From Epinephelus fuscoguttatus (lineage: Eukaryota > Chordata > Actinopteri > Perciformes > Serranidae): DNA of 64,000 nt. The stretch lies in NCBI RefSeq assembly GCF_011397635.1, contig NC_064770.1:29349098-29413097 (forward strand). Reading direction: 5' to 3'. Shown one piece after another: positions 41,401-50,120 of this stretch (the stretch's first letter is position 1; each line of letters starts with the position of its first letter). The translations under genes and the position numbers were made by a program. The notes below the pieces were generated by a model. The model was not told the DNA's origin. It did no database searches and worked only from the letters and a program-made list of their open reading frames with translations.

Positions 41401-44400
41401 GTTTGCTGTCAGAGCTTTCACTATGCTAATGCTAACTCTGCTCTCTGTACTGACACTGTCCTGGAGGAGGTTTCAGGATTCTTTGCCGGTGTTTTGTTGA
41501 AGTCTGTTCCCCCTTTTATGCGTGTTTCTCTATCTAGCTTTTGTATCAGGGATGTACCTAATCCAGGTTGCCTGGCGTACCTTTGAATCTCAGATTTTAG
41601 GGAAGTGCACAGACATCACCTCTGTGAAAATATTTCGCAAAAAAATTTAACACCCTCAGTTTTACAGACTTGTAAAAGATCTGAGTAGTTGTTGCGCCAC
41701 TGTTGGCCAAATCAAATCTCATACACATACTAAAAACAAACAGTCAGCGCCGGTGTGATAACCATCAGTTCTCATGGCCGAGGGTCATGCTTCATCCCAG
41801 CAGGGATCTGCTGATTTGACACCACAGCGCTGGACGTATAGGCATCGATCGGCCTTGTCGCCATGGTTATCATCTCATTGGGGGTTGCCGGGGGCGTCCA
41901 GCCTGGAGCTCCTCAGCAGCAAATGCTTGCCTCTTTTGTTGACATTTATCACCCCTCTCCTCCTCTTCCTCCACCTCCTCCTCCAGCAGGCTGGACCCGC
42001 TGCCTGCCTCTTATCTGCAGTCTCAAAGAGCCCACATGCTGCGCAGCATTACAGCATGCAGCGCTGTGCAGCTCGCAGTACGTTCACTTTAATCACTGAC
42101 ATCCACAAGTTCTGCACATTTGACTTTGCTCTCCCATTAAAAACAACACTGTGACAGTCAGAGCAGATATACAGGATGGAAATCAGACTATCTGCTGCTT
42201 TAAAGTGAATATTTGTGGAGCTCTCTTTGAAGATGTAGTCGTCCAAAGTGCTGAGTAAAGCAACAACTTTTATGCTGAAAGTACAGATAAAAGCCTCAGA
42301 AATCCAGCAAATAGATGGTGACCTTTGCGAAACAAAATGTACAGTGTATAAATAATATAAGATGCTATTGTTTCACTTCTGAATAACAGGCATTACGGGA
42401 AATGTTTTTTTTCCCGCAGTGTGAGTGGGTACAAGCACAAATTGGCCCTCAAGTACAAATGATGCAGACCAGAGGCAAGCTGCTGTGTGCATGACTCACA
42501 CCGTGTTTGTGCGCTGTTTAGCTGGCCACTGTGAAATCAACATATTACTATTTCATACCTCCTTCATCAAATTTTGATGCCGGCATGTAAACATTCTCAG
42601 GACAAACGCTGTTGGAGAGCAGAGCAGCAGCGAGGGGGCACTTTATCTCCAGGAAGCACATGTGGAACTGAATCTATGTATGAAGGTGGGGAGGGGTTAC
42701 TGTGGCGAGGGACCTATAGCGGGGGTAGAGATCCTGAATATGTCTCCATGGCAACATTAGACTTCTCAGAGTTGTTTGGGTTCATCAAGAGCAAGCCCCA
42801 GAGACATGTCATAATGAGATAGTTACCATGAAAGTGCTGAGTGGAAACCCAAGACTCTCGTATATACAATGAATCCAGTGGATAATAATTTAATCATACA
42901 TACCTACACTAAGGGATATCATCACATCATCATAACTCATCACACAGCAGCAGCTACTTAAAGGAACAGTGTGTGAGATTTAGGGGGATTTAGTGGCATC
43001 TAGTGGTAAAGACCGCAGATTGCAACCAGCTGAAACTTCTCCCGGTTAGAATTCCTTCAGTGTTCATTGTTCAGGAGTTTTTTACCAGGAGCTGAATTAT
43101 CCGCAGGTCTCTTCCTCTCTAAAACGAACAGACCAGCCGATTAAAACCAGTAAAATACTTTCATGTTACAAATCAGTGTTTCGAAATCTTGGCTTGGCTT
43201 CCTGTTACATTTAGAATTGATTTCCTCCTCCTTGTGTACAAAGCCCTACATGGGCTGGGACTGAGGTTATTGGAGGTTCCCAACAACAGCTGGAAGGAGA
43301 TCAGGGATGCAGCCTTTGTCAGTTATACATCCCAAAGCTATAGAACACACTACCTATAGATATCAGGGAAGCTAGCTTGCTGAATATTTTTCTGAAGAAG
43401 GCTAAAAATGTATCTATTCACTTTAGCCTTTAACTAGATTCAAGATTCAAGGTTCAAGAGGCTTCATTGTTAATTCTACAGTTATATAACAGACATACAG
43501 AGAATCAAAACAGCGTTTCACTCTGAATTGACCCACGGTGCAGACAGTGCCAATGGATAAGTATAAAAAAGTATAAAATAATAGCCTTTAACTAGCTCTA
43601 ACTTTCCTGATACAGGTCTGAAACCCGTTATTTTTACGCTTAATGCTGCTGCAGTTTTACTTGATTTTATGATTTATGATTTTACAAGCCTATATGTCTA
43701 CGTCTCCATGATTTCATGATGTCTATTTTCATATGAAACACTCGGTGCTTATACTGCCCTTATTGTAAAGTACTTTGTGCTGCATTTCTTGTATGAAAGG
43801 TGCTATAAATAAAGTTTATTATGAATATGACTATTATTATAAATAAAATTAAATTAAATTAATTAATAAAATTTTTAGTGATTGTTGAATAAAACGTAAT
43901 TTGCTAAATGTATATTTTGTCCACAATTTCAGGATGAACAACATACCAAAGTGTATTAGTGTAAGGCATGAGGCAAAAACTGACAGGAAGAAGACTTTTT
44001 TTAAGATTTTGCGTACAAGTATGAAGCAAAAATTGTAAAGAATAAAGTTTAACTTTCAGTATTAGTGCCAAAAAAAATTAAATAAATAAATTAGAGGCCT
44101 TTATGTTCCGTTAGCACATACTACAACTGCTCCTACAAAATGCCTTCTGTAGATAAAACGGAGGAGCAGTACTTCAGAATCAGTTTTAGTAACAAGGAAA
44201 TTATTTCTGTTTAAATGCATAAACAGAGTGTGGTAATAGGTTTTGGTACTCTGTCTCCAAATGTGCCATTTCATTGGACATCTTCATTGGGCGCCTCCTG
44301 TTTGAGGCGTATGGTGCACGTCCCAGTGGTAGGATGCCCCGGGGCAGACCCAGAAGGGGTTAAAGCAGTTAAAAATGGATGGATGGATGGATGGATGGAT

Positions 44401-45273
44401 GGATGGAGAGGAGCCGACTTCATTGTCAACTTTTCAACTTAATTTTCAAAATGCAAAATCAAAATTTCCCCTCATGCCCTTTATCAGATGTTTCTTTTAT
44501 TTAATGCAAATTCATCTCAAACAACTTGTAAGTTAAGAAAAAGCAGCATTTTCTTTAAATGTGAGCAGCCCTGTGTGGATTCTCTGTGAGACAGCAGAAA
44601 GAGAGAACAGGAAGTGTCTTTACTTTCATGTTTCCCAGTAATTCAGCAGATGTCTTATAATGCTGATAACTGTACATTCAGCCTTCACATTAAAATAAAG
44701 ATTAACTCAAAAGGAAGCAGAATTTTAAAAACCACATCCTTTGAAGCTTCCTCCTAACAATGAGCTGTCCTGGCCAGATTTTGGATTATACCTTTTATTG
44801 TATTCTCAAAGACATTTCTCATTGAAAACAGCTTCTGGTCTCACATTTCCCAAGAGTCCTTAAAAGTTTATTGGGTATTTAAATAACTGAGATCCAACTG
44901 GCCTGTGTTATTCTGCAAAAAGTGAAGCCATCTGTGTCGAGTATGCTGTGTAGTTTCTGGCAGGCTGTGACTCGGCAAAACAACAAATACAAGCAGAGAT
45001 GTGATTACTGAGCGAGCAGGAGTTTGTTCTCACTTCACACAATGCACTACTTCTTTCACAAATATTGGACGGTTGACTTTTTGAGACTGAGGATCTTGAA
45101 GGTTAGAAAGGGATCAAATCATAAAAATAGCTGCGGTTTGAAAGCAGTAAAATTAATCTCACAGACTGTAGGAACAAGCCTTTAATTATATATATTTAAT
45201 TGTAATTGTAATACTATAATAAAGACTAATAATCAGGATTGAGCTCTCAGCAGTTTCACACTGTGTTAGATGA

Positions 45274-45306
<33 letters not shown>

Positions 45307-47594
45307 TGTGTGTGTGTGTGTGTGTGTGTGTCTGTGTGTGTTTCTGCCATGTGTACAAGTGGATTTGTGCATCCAGGTGAGGCAGTCGGCTCCTGACATG
45401 CTGCACGTGATCATACACAGAGGATTAACAAGATTTTACTCATGAATACCAATGATGTGCTCTTTCCAGCTGAGCGATAACGGCGGTGAAGCCACTTCAG
45501 CTGAGGATTTTAATATGAAAAACACAACTTCCTCGACTGTTCCCTCTCATTCAGCCAGCCACCCACACAGACACGGAGACACACCACTAAAGAGACCTGA
45601 GGGATTTTCCCAGAGAAATACATTTTAACTTCCACTGAAGATCGAACATCATCCAAAACCACCCTGAAAAATACTTCAAAAATACAATTGGAGAAGCTCT
45701 TTTGTTTTAAAAGGATATAAGCCAAAAAAAGGTTGGGAACCAGCAGCGCTGGACAGGCAGCCCGCCCTTATGATAATAATAAATAATGAAAATAGTAATT
45801 TAAAAAAACATTATAAGAATATGGCATGAGCAGATTCACATCTTTTTATACTGCAGTCCACATTTTCTGTTACTCTCCATACTCCACATACACTCTCTTA
45901 TATTCAGGTTTTTGTAGTACTCAAACTGAGCTCAGACCACCTTGGGATGGCAGCACAGTGATGCAGTGGTTAGAACTGTCTCCTCACTGCAAGACAGTTA
46001 CTCATTCAAACCCAGGGTGGGGGAGCCCTTCTGTGCGGAGCCTGCATGTTCTCCCTGTGTCAGTGTGGGTTTTCTCCAGGTACTCCAGCTTCCTCCCACA
46101 GTCCAAAGACATGCAGGTTAATTGGTGACTCTAAATTGTCCGTAGGTGTGAATGTGAGTGTGAATGGTTGTCTGTCTCTATGTGTCAGCCCTGTGATAGT
46201 CTGGCGACCTGTCCAGGGTGTACCCTGCCTTTCACCCACTTTCAGCTGGGATAGGCTCCAGCCCCTCGTGACCCCCAACAGGATAAGTGGTTATGGAAAA
46301 TGAATGAATGAATGAATAGCAAATGTGTTTACAAACAGTATCCAACAATCCTGCATAGTAAGAGGCAGGGTGCGTGTGGTGAGGCAGTGACGACACAACT
46401 GTCATGAGAAGTGACATTATTAAATAAAGTGGTGTTATGAACATAAATTAAAAGTGTCATTGATGAAGTGGCTCAATTACATGGTTTCTTGTCTGCTTCT
46501 TAAAGAGGTTTGGTACACTCTGACTCCCTCATCAAGTTTTTTTTAAATTTGAGGACCTTTTATTGAACACATCAAAAGGATGAGGAGTCAAGCTGACTAA
46601 AAACACTGAACTACTCCCTTTCACTGAACTGTACACTGTGCTCCGATCTGCCAGGACACTAGAGAGACACACTATGTCTCTCTGCCTCAACCTTCCTGTA
46701 GACACAGTACAAGCTGGCGTATAAGTGTACTGTTTTTTCTCTAGCTGACCGTGTGTTTTGGTTTATCTTATAATTTCTTATCATCATTATTTTTATTATT
46801 ATTTCTTAATTTTTTATTTTTTGTTTTTTTTGTCCTGTATTTTTTATGTCTGAGTTTGTGTATTGTTAGTCTTAAAAATTCAGAAATAAAATCTTTAAAA
46901 AGCATTTTGAAATAAAAATGTCTGTAACAATAAAAAAAATATTAGATCCAATAAACCCTGTTATTATGAATATAAATGATTGTAATAATGAGTTGAGTTT
47001 TAATAATTTTGGTTTCATTTATGTATGTGTCTCAATATATTCATATGATCCATGGTGTCTTTTTAATAAAATTTGTTTAATATTGAAAACCTCAGCCTGG
47101 TGTGGATATTATTCACTGTAGTTGTCATAATGGAGCACTAAATAATACACACACAGACTCAGCTGGAGTGAATTACTAAAACCCTTTCATAAAGGATACT
47201 TATATTAATTTGACTCTGTCCATTTTCCTGATGACATTTTTAGGGATATTAGCTGGCAGTGGAAGCACACTTCAGGAATTTAATACCTGGGCCCTCCATA
47301 AATTGAGAATATTGTTGCAAAATTGCTATAAAATCATTCATTTCCACTAGAAGAGCCGAGATTAGCTGCTCATTTTGACTCTGTTAAACTTTAGACGTGA
47401 CAAATCCTCATCAGAACTAGTGGAAGTAATGAATGAATCACCTTGTGCGTCAGGTCTTCATTATACGGGGAGGTGTTGGATGAGGGAGTCTGTCCGTCCT
47501 CTGCGTCCGTGTCCACCGCAGATGACCCATACGCGCTGTCCGATGACACCAGCCTCACCTTGTCCTGCTTGCGTGTTTCACAGGTGTCGTCCAT
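19628..47594 (-). CDS. rab37: Rab37 small GTPase, whole gene with alternative 5' exons (span includes introns)
   Basis: Rab37 is a Rab GTPase of secretory granules and exocytic vesicles. Exons, in transcription order: 1a 47594-47442, 2a 39695-39585, 1b 35616-35506, 2b 33007-32897, 3 30910-30869, 4 28988-28922, 5 28708-28656, 6 28248-28183, 7 27375-27319, 8 27239-27163, 9 19733-19628. All have GT/AG ends and matching phases. Form 1b-2b gives 229 residues and form 1a-2a gives 243. In the 1b-2b form the P-loop GDSSVGKT is at 42-49, [10 protein letters not shown] at 89-98, ALLLLYDIT at 111-119, NKSD across exons 6/7 at 149-152, and ETSAK at 177-181. The C-terminus SGCCGHM carries the paired cysteines expected for geranylgeranylation. 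The tail ([11 protein letters not shown]) fits RAB37 better than RAB26, although exon 1b (YYDIAFK) has a RAB26-like flavour. The gene lies upstream of nherf1 in the same orientation, as in human. Confidence 0.93.
19734..20580 (-). other. rab37 intron 8, 3' end: nothing recognised
   Basis: Unique-looking, AT-moderate intron sequence next to exon 9. No exon, RNA gene or clear repeat was seen. Confidence 0.5.
20582..20617. repeat. (CTTT)n microsatellite
   Basis: Nine uninterrupted CTTT units in intron 8 of rab37. Confidence 0.97.
20960..21522 (+). mobile_element. LTR-like sequence (possible solo LTR)
   Basis: Layout of a fish retrotransposon LTR: GC-rich upstream part (GGCAGGGGGCGTGGC), a TATATACCCGG promoter-like motif near 21130, AATAAA at 21450, then CTGCGTTGGTCTCTGCTTTGGGG and an end AACCTAACA. 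No flanking internal coding region was found. Boundaries are approximate and no target duplication was identified. Confidence 0.45.
21571..22300 (+). mobile_element. hAT-like transposon remnant with BED zinc-finger start
   Basis: Imperfect inverted ends AGGGTTGCC and GGCAGTCCT with TAGTCGACC/TAGTTGAC subterminal repeats. Inside, at about 21851-21945, is [20 protein letters not shown] followed by VICKLIF. This is the beginning of a BED-type DNA-binding finger of hAT transposases, but the second Cys of the usual CKLC is Ile. The rest of the transposase is deleted. Outside lie GAGTCAAGGG (21566-21575) and GACTCAAGGG (22311-22320). Confidence 0.6.
22454..22840 (+). mobile_element. tRNA-derived SINE-like element, copy 1
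   Basis: A tRNA-like head has an A-box region GTGGTTAGCACT (about 22473-22484) and B box GGTTCGATCCC (22511-22521). A long conserved body follows (CCAAAGACATGCAG, GACTCTAAATTGTCCGTAGG, GGCGACCTGTCCAGGGTGTA, GGGATAGGCTCCAGCC), ending in an AATG tail. The head does not fold into an obvious functional tRNA, and the body marks it as a SINE. Same orientation as the copy at 45.9 kb. Confidence 0.8.
23888..24365 (+). mobile_element. LTR-like sequence (possible solo LTR)
   Basis: Starts TGTCATGGTCCGTC. A 'TTGTCTAAGTTGATATAAGCC' promoter-like motif is near 24080, TTACCAGATCGTCTTGACCC follows, and AATAAAGGTTG lies at about 24336. This composition is typical of fish Ty3/gypsy-like LTRs. The 3' boundary is uncertain. 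Confidence 0.4.
24460..25627. mobile_element. Non-autonomous DNA-transposon-like element with GGGGTGGGTGG ends
   Basis: Left end TTGGGGTGGGTGGATCAATACC; right end is the inverse, GGTACCACCCACCCCTAA. Both arms continue with diverged ATCAGTAT/GATAATAC strings. No transposase was seen. Internal sequence may include nested insertions. Confidence 0.5.
26260..27110. other. rab37 intron 8, part next to exon 8: repeat-like, unclassified
   Basis: 26260-26640 has LTR-like features (AATAAAAGTATGGCATC at 26566, followed by a GCGTCTGTGCTGGGG-type end). 26680-27110 looks like another dispersed element containing short open frames. Neither could be classified. Confidence 0.3.
27163..27239 (-). CDS. rab37: rab37 exon 8
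   Basis: Encodes [14 protein letters not shown], then [11 protein letters not shown] and two bases of a Lys codon (phase 2). ETSAK is the G5 guanine-binding motif. Acceptor CATAG, donor AA|GTAAGT. Confidence 0.93.
27319..27375 (-). CDS. rab37: rab37 exon 7
   Basis: Encodes [19 protein letters not shown] (19 residues). The first two residues complete NKSD. Acceptor TTACAG, donor AAG|GTAATG, phase 0-0. Confidence 0.92.
27440..28182 (-). other. rab37 intron 6: nothing firmly recognised
   Basis: 27440-27720 is more GC-rich than the surroundings and open on the minus strand (about 90 codons). It shows no recognisable protein signature and lies between in-phase rab37 exons 7 and 6. Probably a repeat or chance open frame. 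Confidence 0.35.
28183..28248 (-). CDS. rab37: rab37 exon 6
   Basis: Encodes [22 protein letters not shown]. The final NK begins the guanine-specificity motif NKxD completed in exon 7. Donor AAG|GTGAGC, phase 0. Confidence 0.94.
28656..28708 (-). CDS. rab37: rab37 exon 5
   Basis: Completes an Ala codon, then encodes [24 protein letters not shown] is the RabF5 signature. Phase 1 to 0, with acceptor CACAG and donor AGG|GTAAGG. Confidence 0.93.
28922..28988 (-). CDS. rab37: rab37 exon 4 (switch II)
   Basis: Encodes [22 protein letters not shown] plus one base (phase 1). It holds the Mg-binding DTAGQ motif with catalytic Gln and the RabF3/F4 signatures. Acceptor ACGCAG; donor CAGG|GTGACC is slightly off consensus. 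Confidence 0.95.
28989..30868 (-). other. rab37 intron 3 with repeat fragments
   Basis: No extra exon recognised. Two related stretches, about 29640-29740 and 30225-30320, share CCATGTAGGCxCATGGAAGGGCAG in the same orientation, flanking a Harbinger-like remnant. Confidence 0.45.
29745..30060 (+). mobile_element. PIF/Harbinger-like remnant with MADF start
   Basis: From 29946 a plus-strand frame reads [20 protein letters not shown] before a stop 26 codons in. MEKLI...PELY is the usual beginning of the MADF/Myb-like protein of fish Harbinger transposons. Upstream CATGTGACGAGGAACAACCAATCACAGC resembles the leader of such genes. The reading frame is broken and the ends are undefined. Confidence 0.4.
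30869..30910 (-). CDS. rab37: rab37 exon 3
   Basis: A 42-base exon encoding [14 protein letters not shown], phase 0-0, with acceptor CTGCAG and donor CAG|GTGAGA. It covers the beta2-beta3 hairpin between the two switches and is too short to stand out as an open frame. Confidence 0.9.
30911..32896 (-). other. rab37 intron 2b-3: mostly unique sequence
   Basis: No exon recognised apart from those listed. It includes a (TG)n tract at 32447-32484. Several short open frames lack protein signatures. Confidence 0.45.
32447..32484. repeat. (TG)n microsatellite, imperfect
   Basis: TG repeat with GCGTG interruptions at its right end. Confidence 0.95.
32897..33007 (-). CDS. rab37: rab37 exon 2b (canonical P-loop/switch I exon)
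   Basis: Encodes 37 residues in phase 0-0, acceptor TTTAG and donor AGG|GTGAGA. It contains [18 protein letters not shown], then KDGAFLGG, and ends in [10 protein letters not shown]. This is the canonical form found in Rab37/Rab26. The P-loop GxxxxGKT and the switch I Thr (ATVG) are intact. Confidence 0.92.
33161..34779. mobile_element. TTAA-flanked element, family A (composite, 1.6 kb)
   Basis: The left end is TTAA then AGGTCCAGTGTGTAGGAT; the right end is ATCTTACACACTGTTCCT then TTAA. These inverted ends match the compact copy at 62551-62864. The element is enlarged by nested sequence, including a stretch at 33620-33990 shared with 18.6 kb. A piggyBac-type origin is suggested by the TTAA target, by inference only. 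It lies in the intron between rab37 exons 1b and 2b. Confidence 0.55.
35506..35616 (-). CDS. rab37: rab37 exon 1b (alternative first coding exon)
   Basis: Encodes 37 residues, MSTRKTSL at the start and [10 protein letters not shown] at the end, with donor AAG|GTGTGT in phase 0. Reading upstream from the ATG, an in-frame TAA is met before any other ATG. The ending YDIAFK followed by exon 2b VMLLGD gives the junction expected for the Rab26/Rab37 group. The flanking region to about 36000 is CpG-richer than its surroundings and has an E-box CACGTG at 35988-35993, consistent with a separate promoter. Confidence 0.82.
35617..36010 (-). promoter_or_regulatory. Probable rab37 promoter 1b
   Basis: This stretch directly upstream of exon 1b is richer in CpG than its neighbours, with a palindromic E-box CACGTG (35988-35993) and a GACGTC motif just beyond. 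It lies inside the intron of the 1a transcript. Promoter identity is inferred from position and base composition only. Confidence 0.35.
36905..39010. repeat. Large inverted-repeat cluster, family B (AGGGACAGTTCACCCC)
   Basis: Arm 37049-37455 and arm 38565-39008 are near-complementary. Shared landmarks are TATAAAATTGGCTTTGCCAT, CTTCAGAAAACCCTGCAGAA, GCCTTAAAGGGACAGTT and GTGTGAGTTGCA...TGGAGATAT. Additional direct copies start near 36908 and 37665. The ~1.1-kb centre holds another repeat type (38060-38400). The cluster sits between rab37 exons 2a and 1b. Confidence 0.75.
38815..38835 (+). repeat. Poly(A) tract
   Basis: About 21 consecutive A inside the right arm of the inverted repeat. Confidence 0.95.
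39585..39695 (-). CDS. rab37: rab37 exon 2a (alternative P-loop/switch I exon)
   Basis: Encodes 37 residues in phase 0-0, flanked by TGCAG and ACA|GTGAGT. It contains [18 protein letters not shown] and ends in [11 protein letters not shown]. It supplies the P-loop and switch I threonine and corresponds position by position to exon 2b, so the two are alternatives. From memory, a human RAB37 isoform carries an almost identical segment. It differs from ordinary Rabs in having Gly where the RabF1 motif has Asp (GIGF instead of GIDF). Confidence 0.88.
39696..42950 (-). other. rab37 intron 1a-2a, left part: no exon recognised
   Basis: Scattered short open frames without signatures. 40080-41700 has a composition and wording typical of dispersed fish repeats (GGGTTAGGTTTAGG at 41100), but I could not assign a family. 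Confidence 0.4.
42958..43165 (+). mobile_element. TTAA-flanked element family A, left end only
   Basis: TTAA then AGGAACAGTGTGTGAGAT with a TGGCATCTAGTGGT segment, matching the family A ends (GATGCCACTA in the other copies). The right end is not found; a LINE fragment follows directly. Confidence 0.5.
43170..43870 (+). mobile_element. L2/Rex1-like LINE, 3' fragment
   Basis: Decayed C-terminal coding part: [23 protein letters not shown] and a KKxLKMYLF-like end, with stop codons. It is followed by a 3' UTR with CTTGTATGAAAGGTGCTATA and AATAAAGTTTATTATGAATATG and an ATTATT tail. A different repeat (43440-43570) seems inserted within it. Confidence 0.6.
44285..44408 (+). mobile_element. RTE/Rex3-like LINE, short 3' end with (ATGG)n tail
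   Basis: GTCCCAGTGGTAGGATGCCC and GGGGCAGACCCAGAAGG correspond to the 'CPTGGRPRSRPR' region of the 13.9-kb copy. Ends in a perfect ATGG run at 44375-44407. Confidence 0.65.
45275..45340. repeat. (TG)n microsatellite, 66 bases
   Basis: TG repeat with two TC interruptions in the rab37 1a-2a intron. Confidence 0.97.
45945..46316 (+). mobile_element. tRNA-derived SINE-like element, copy 2
   Basis: Same body as the 22.45-kb copy (CCAAAGACATGCAG, GACTCTAAATTGTCCGTAGG, GGGATAGGCTCCAGCC) and the same AATG tail. Its B box has decayed (ATTCAAACCC), so this copy looks older. Same orientation. Confidence 0.78.
47442..47594 (-). CDS. rab37: rab37 exon 1a (alternative first coding exon)
   Basis: Encodes 51 residues starting [12 protein letters not shown] and ending NEDLTHK. 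An in-frame TAG lies two codons before the ATG, so the start is well fixed. The donor AAG|GTGATT leaves phase 0, which fits exon 2a (and also 2b). The segment is Ser/Thr/Asp-rich, as in the variable N-termini of Rabs. The ending DLTHK resembles the human RAB37 exon 1 endings (LTGK or LHK, from memory). A possible TATA motif (CTATAAAG on the minus strand) sits near 47830, about 230 bases upstream; it is unproven. Confidence 0.8.
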
Positions 47595-48957
47595 CCTCTA
47601 CAGATAAACGTCCTCTCTTCCAGCTTTGTCTGCTGGTCATCACCTCCACCCTTCCTGCTCTGCATGCCTCGGGTTTCTTCCTGAACACTAACCTGAGTAA
47701 ATATTTATAGGAAAGGTGTAGTTTACAGTATTCATGAAGTAAGAAGCATGTCGGGCATTTCTACAAGGAAGCATTCAGCACCCTGGAGAGCACCTCTCCT
47801 TCTCATAAACATGTCCTACATCTGCTTTATAGGGAAAAACCTTTGCACCACTACATTCAGTTTGAGCTCAGATACATGTTCAGAGGGAAAAACACTACAA
47901 AACAGCATCACAAAAACCTTTAAGTGTTTTTTTTTAATTGAGTCATCAGTCAGGATGTCTATCCTATGAGCTTTCCCAGAGGCAAACGGTGACAGGCTGA
48001 AGTTGCCGACTCAGATAAGAGCCACAGAGCTCAGGATGACTCACCCACCGGACTGCTGCTGGTTATCACAGCGGCACAGCAGGACCTCAAGAGACCTCAA
48101 CCCTCCCAAAAACAAGGTCTGCTTCAAACGTCACTGAACAAACGGGACTGTCAGATGCAACATTATTAGACAGCAGTTTTTAATAGTTTAACAGAGCACT
48201 GGAGATGAACGAACACACACACTTCCTCTCAAACAGTATAGAAAAATAACATCTGTTCAGCCAATTTCTCTTCGCTCTCTTGTATCGATAAAACTGGGGC
48301 TTCACTGAAGCGACTGTACTGTGCAAGGTAAACAAGGTCACTTGAAAACTCATATTGGTGGCTGACTAGTATTTAAGAACATTTAAAATCAGATTAAAAT
48401 GCAAACTAAGACACAGACAGGGGGTCTCACTATCCTCTGAAAAGGCATACATTGCACATCTCTGGAAGCTTTTATCCCGTAGTAAACAATTCATCTTTCC
48501 ACTAAGTGAAGGCAGCTTAGATTCTCTTGATCATGCTAACGTACAAACACAAACATACAGTGTACTGTTGAACATTTTTGGTTGGTGGACATAAAGAGTT
48601 GAGCTGAAATGCACCTTAAAAAAAATTAAATGAGAACAATGACCAACCTGTGAGGCAAATGACGCACACTAACAAACTGAAGTGACAATACTGCATATAA
48701 ACTGATACAAAGGAGGTAAAACATACGGTGTCTAACCAAGGTCGCAATTCAAAAATCAAAAGGAAAGTTGACATTTTTGGGAAATATACGTATTCTCTGT
48801 CTTGTTCAGACTTAGATGAGATAACACTGTCATGCTTCTGCGGTTATTATGAAGCCAGTTAGCTTAGCATAAAGAGCTGAAACAGCTAGCCTGGCTGTGT
48901 TCAAAGGTAACTCAATCCACCCACCAGCACCTCGACAGCTTGTTGTACATCGCTTAT

Positions 48958-48963
48958 TTTATT
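48958..48963 (-). promoter_or_regulatory. Candidate xylt2 polyadenylation signal
   Basis: The first canonical AATAAA I found after the xylt2 stop, about 2.65 kb downstream. An ATTAAA variant is at 48178-48183. If either is used, the 3' UTR would include the ~400-bp tandem repeat at 49.1-50.1 kb, so an unrecognised nearer site is possible. Confidence 0.2.
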
Positions 48964-49087
48964 TGTACAAAAAATGATAAAAACCAACAAATTTAAGTTA
49001 TGTGCCAGACTTTCATTATTTCTAGGTTGGGTCCAATTGCCAGGCAACCAGCGGAGACTCCTGGAAGTTACTAGCTAGTCCCGACCA

Positions 49088-50120
49088 TGGATGTATATAG
49101 AGAACTGGATGCAGTGTTGGAGGCGGGGTCCTGTCCTCCCTATGTAAGTTATTCAGTGACGCACGAAGCCAAAAACGTTTGACTTCCCAGGTATGAAATG
49201 ATCCAGATCTTCCACATCGTGGGGTCCATAGAACAAGCGCAGTAGAAACTTTGTTTGAATGGCTAACATCCAGTTTAGTGCTTGGACCAAATGGATCAAA
49301 TCTCGATAGTGAAACAAGTCATTTCATGGAGTTTGTGACGCTTAAAAAATATATCCACTGATTTACAGACATCTTCATAATGTAAGTCCACAGGAAGACG
49401 TATCTGGTATCAAATGACGGACTTGAAAGTTTAAGATACATGATCTGGCCACTGTGTCAAATTATCTTCCATGTTGGGCGCTTTCTGGGGGCCAAGGATG
49501 TATAAAGAGAATTGGATTCAGTGTTGGAGGCAGAACCCTGTTCATGCCTATGAAAGCTGCTCAGTGGCACATGAAGCCAAAAAAGTGCCCGTGGTACAAA
49601 ACTTCATACCAATTTCTGTAGTATGAAATCAATCGTAGCTTCCGCATCATTGGGCCTATAGAACAAGCGCATTAGAGACCTGACCAACAGAGCAGCTAAC
49701 TCCCGGTTTAGCCCTATGCTAACTTAAACAGGGGTAAACTATTTAATCCTGTGGCTCTTTGTATCCACAGATTTACAAATTTCTCTTTCACCTTGTCAGT
49801 CAATGGGGAAAAAGTCTTTGAGCCAATGCCGTGAAGTGATGGACCTGGAAGTTGTAGTGACACGGTTTGGCTGCTATGTAAAATTGGCTTCAAAGTCCAG
49901 ATGTATAAAGAGAACTGGATACAGCGTTGGAGGCCAGTCCCATCATCCCTATGAAAGTTATTGAGTGGGGCATGAAGGCAAAAAGCTCCAGATTATGAAA
50001 TTACGCAGATCTTTCTCATCATGTGGCCCATAGAGCAGGCCCTTTGAGACTTCTGCTTGCAAAGTGGCTAACTTCCTGTTTAGTGCTCAGCTAATTACAT
50101 AAAATTGGCTTCAGCCCTGT
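49088..50120 (+). repeat. Tandem repeat, three diverged ~400-bp units
   Basis: Units begin near 49089, 49497 and 49900, each with GATGTATAxAGAGAAxTGGAT, CAGTGTTGGAGGC (CAGCGTTGGAGGC in the third), CCTATGxAAGxT, GAAGCCAAAAA (GAAGGCAAAAA in the third), CATAGAACAAGCGC-like and CTAACxxCCxGTTTAG landmarks in the same order. Spacings are about 408 and 403 bases; the third unit is shortened. Confidence 0.8.

Noticed and set aside
19628..47594. Alternative assignment of the GTPase as Rab26
   Set aside because: The C-terminus, the GIGFT exon and the nherf1 neighbour fit Rab37. Only the exon 1b ending YDIAFK is Rab26-like.
47391..47594. Separate small hypothetical gene of 67 codons
   Set aside because: Its first 51 codons end at a donor in the phase required by rab37 exon 2; the rest is intron.
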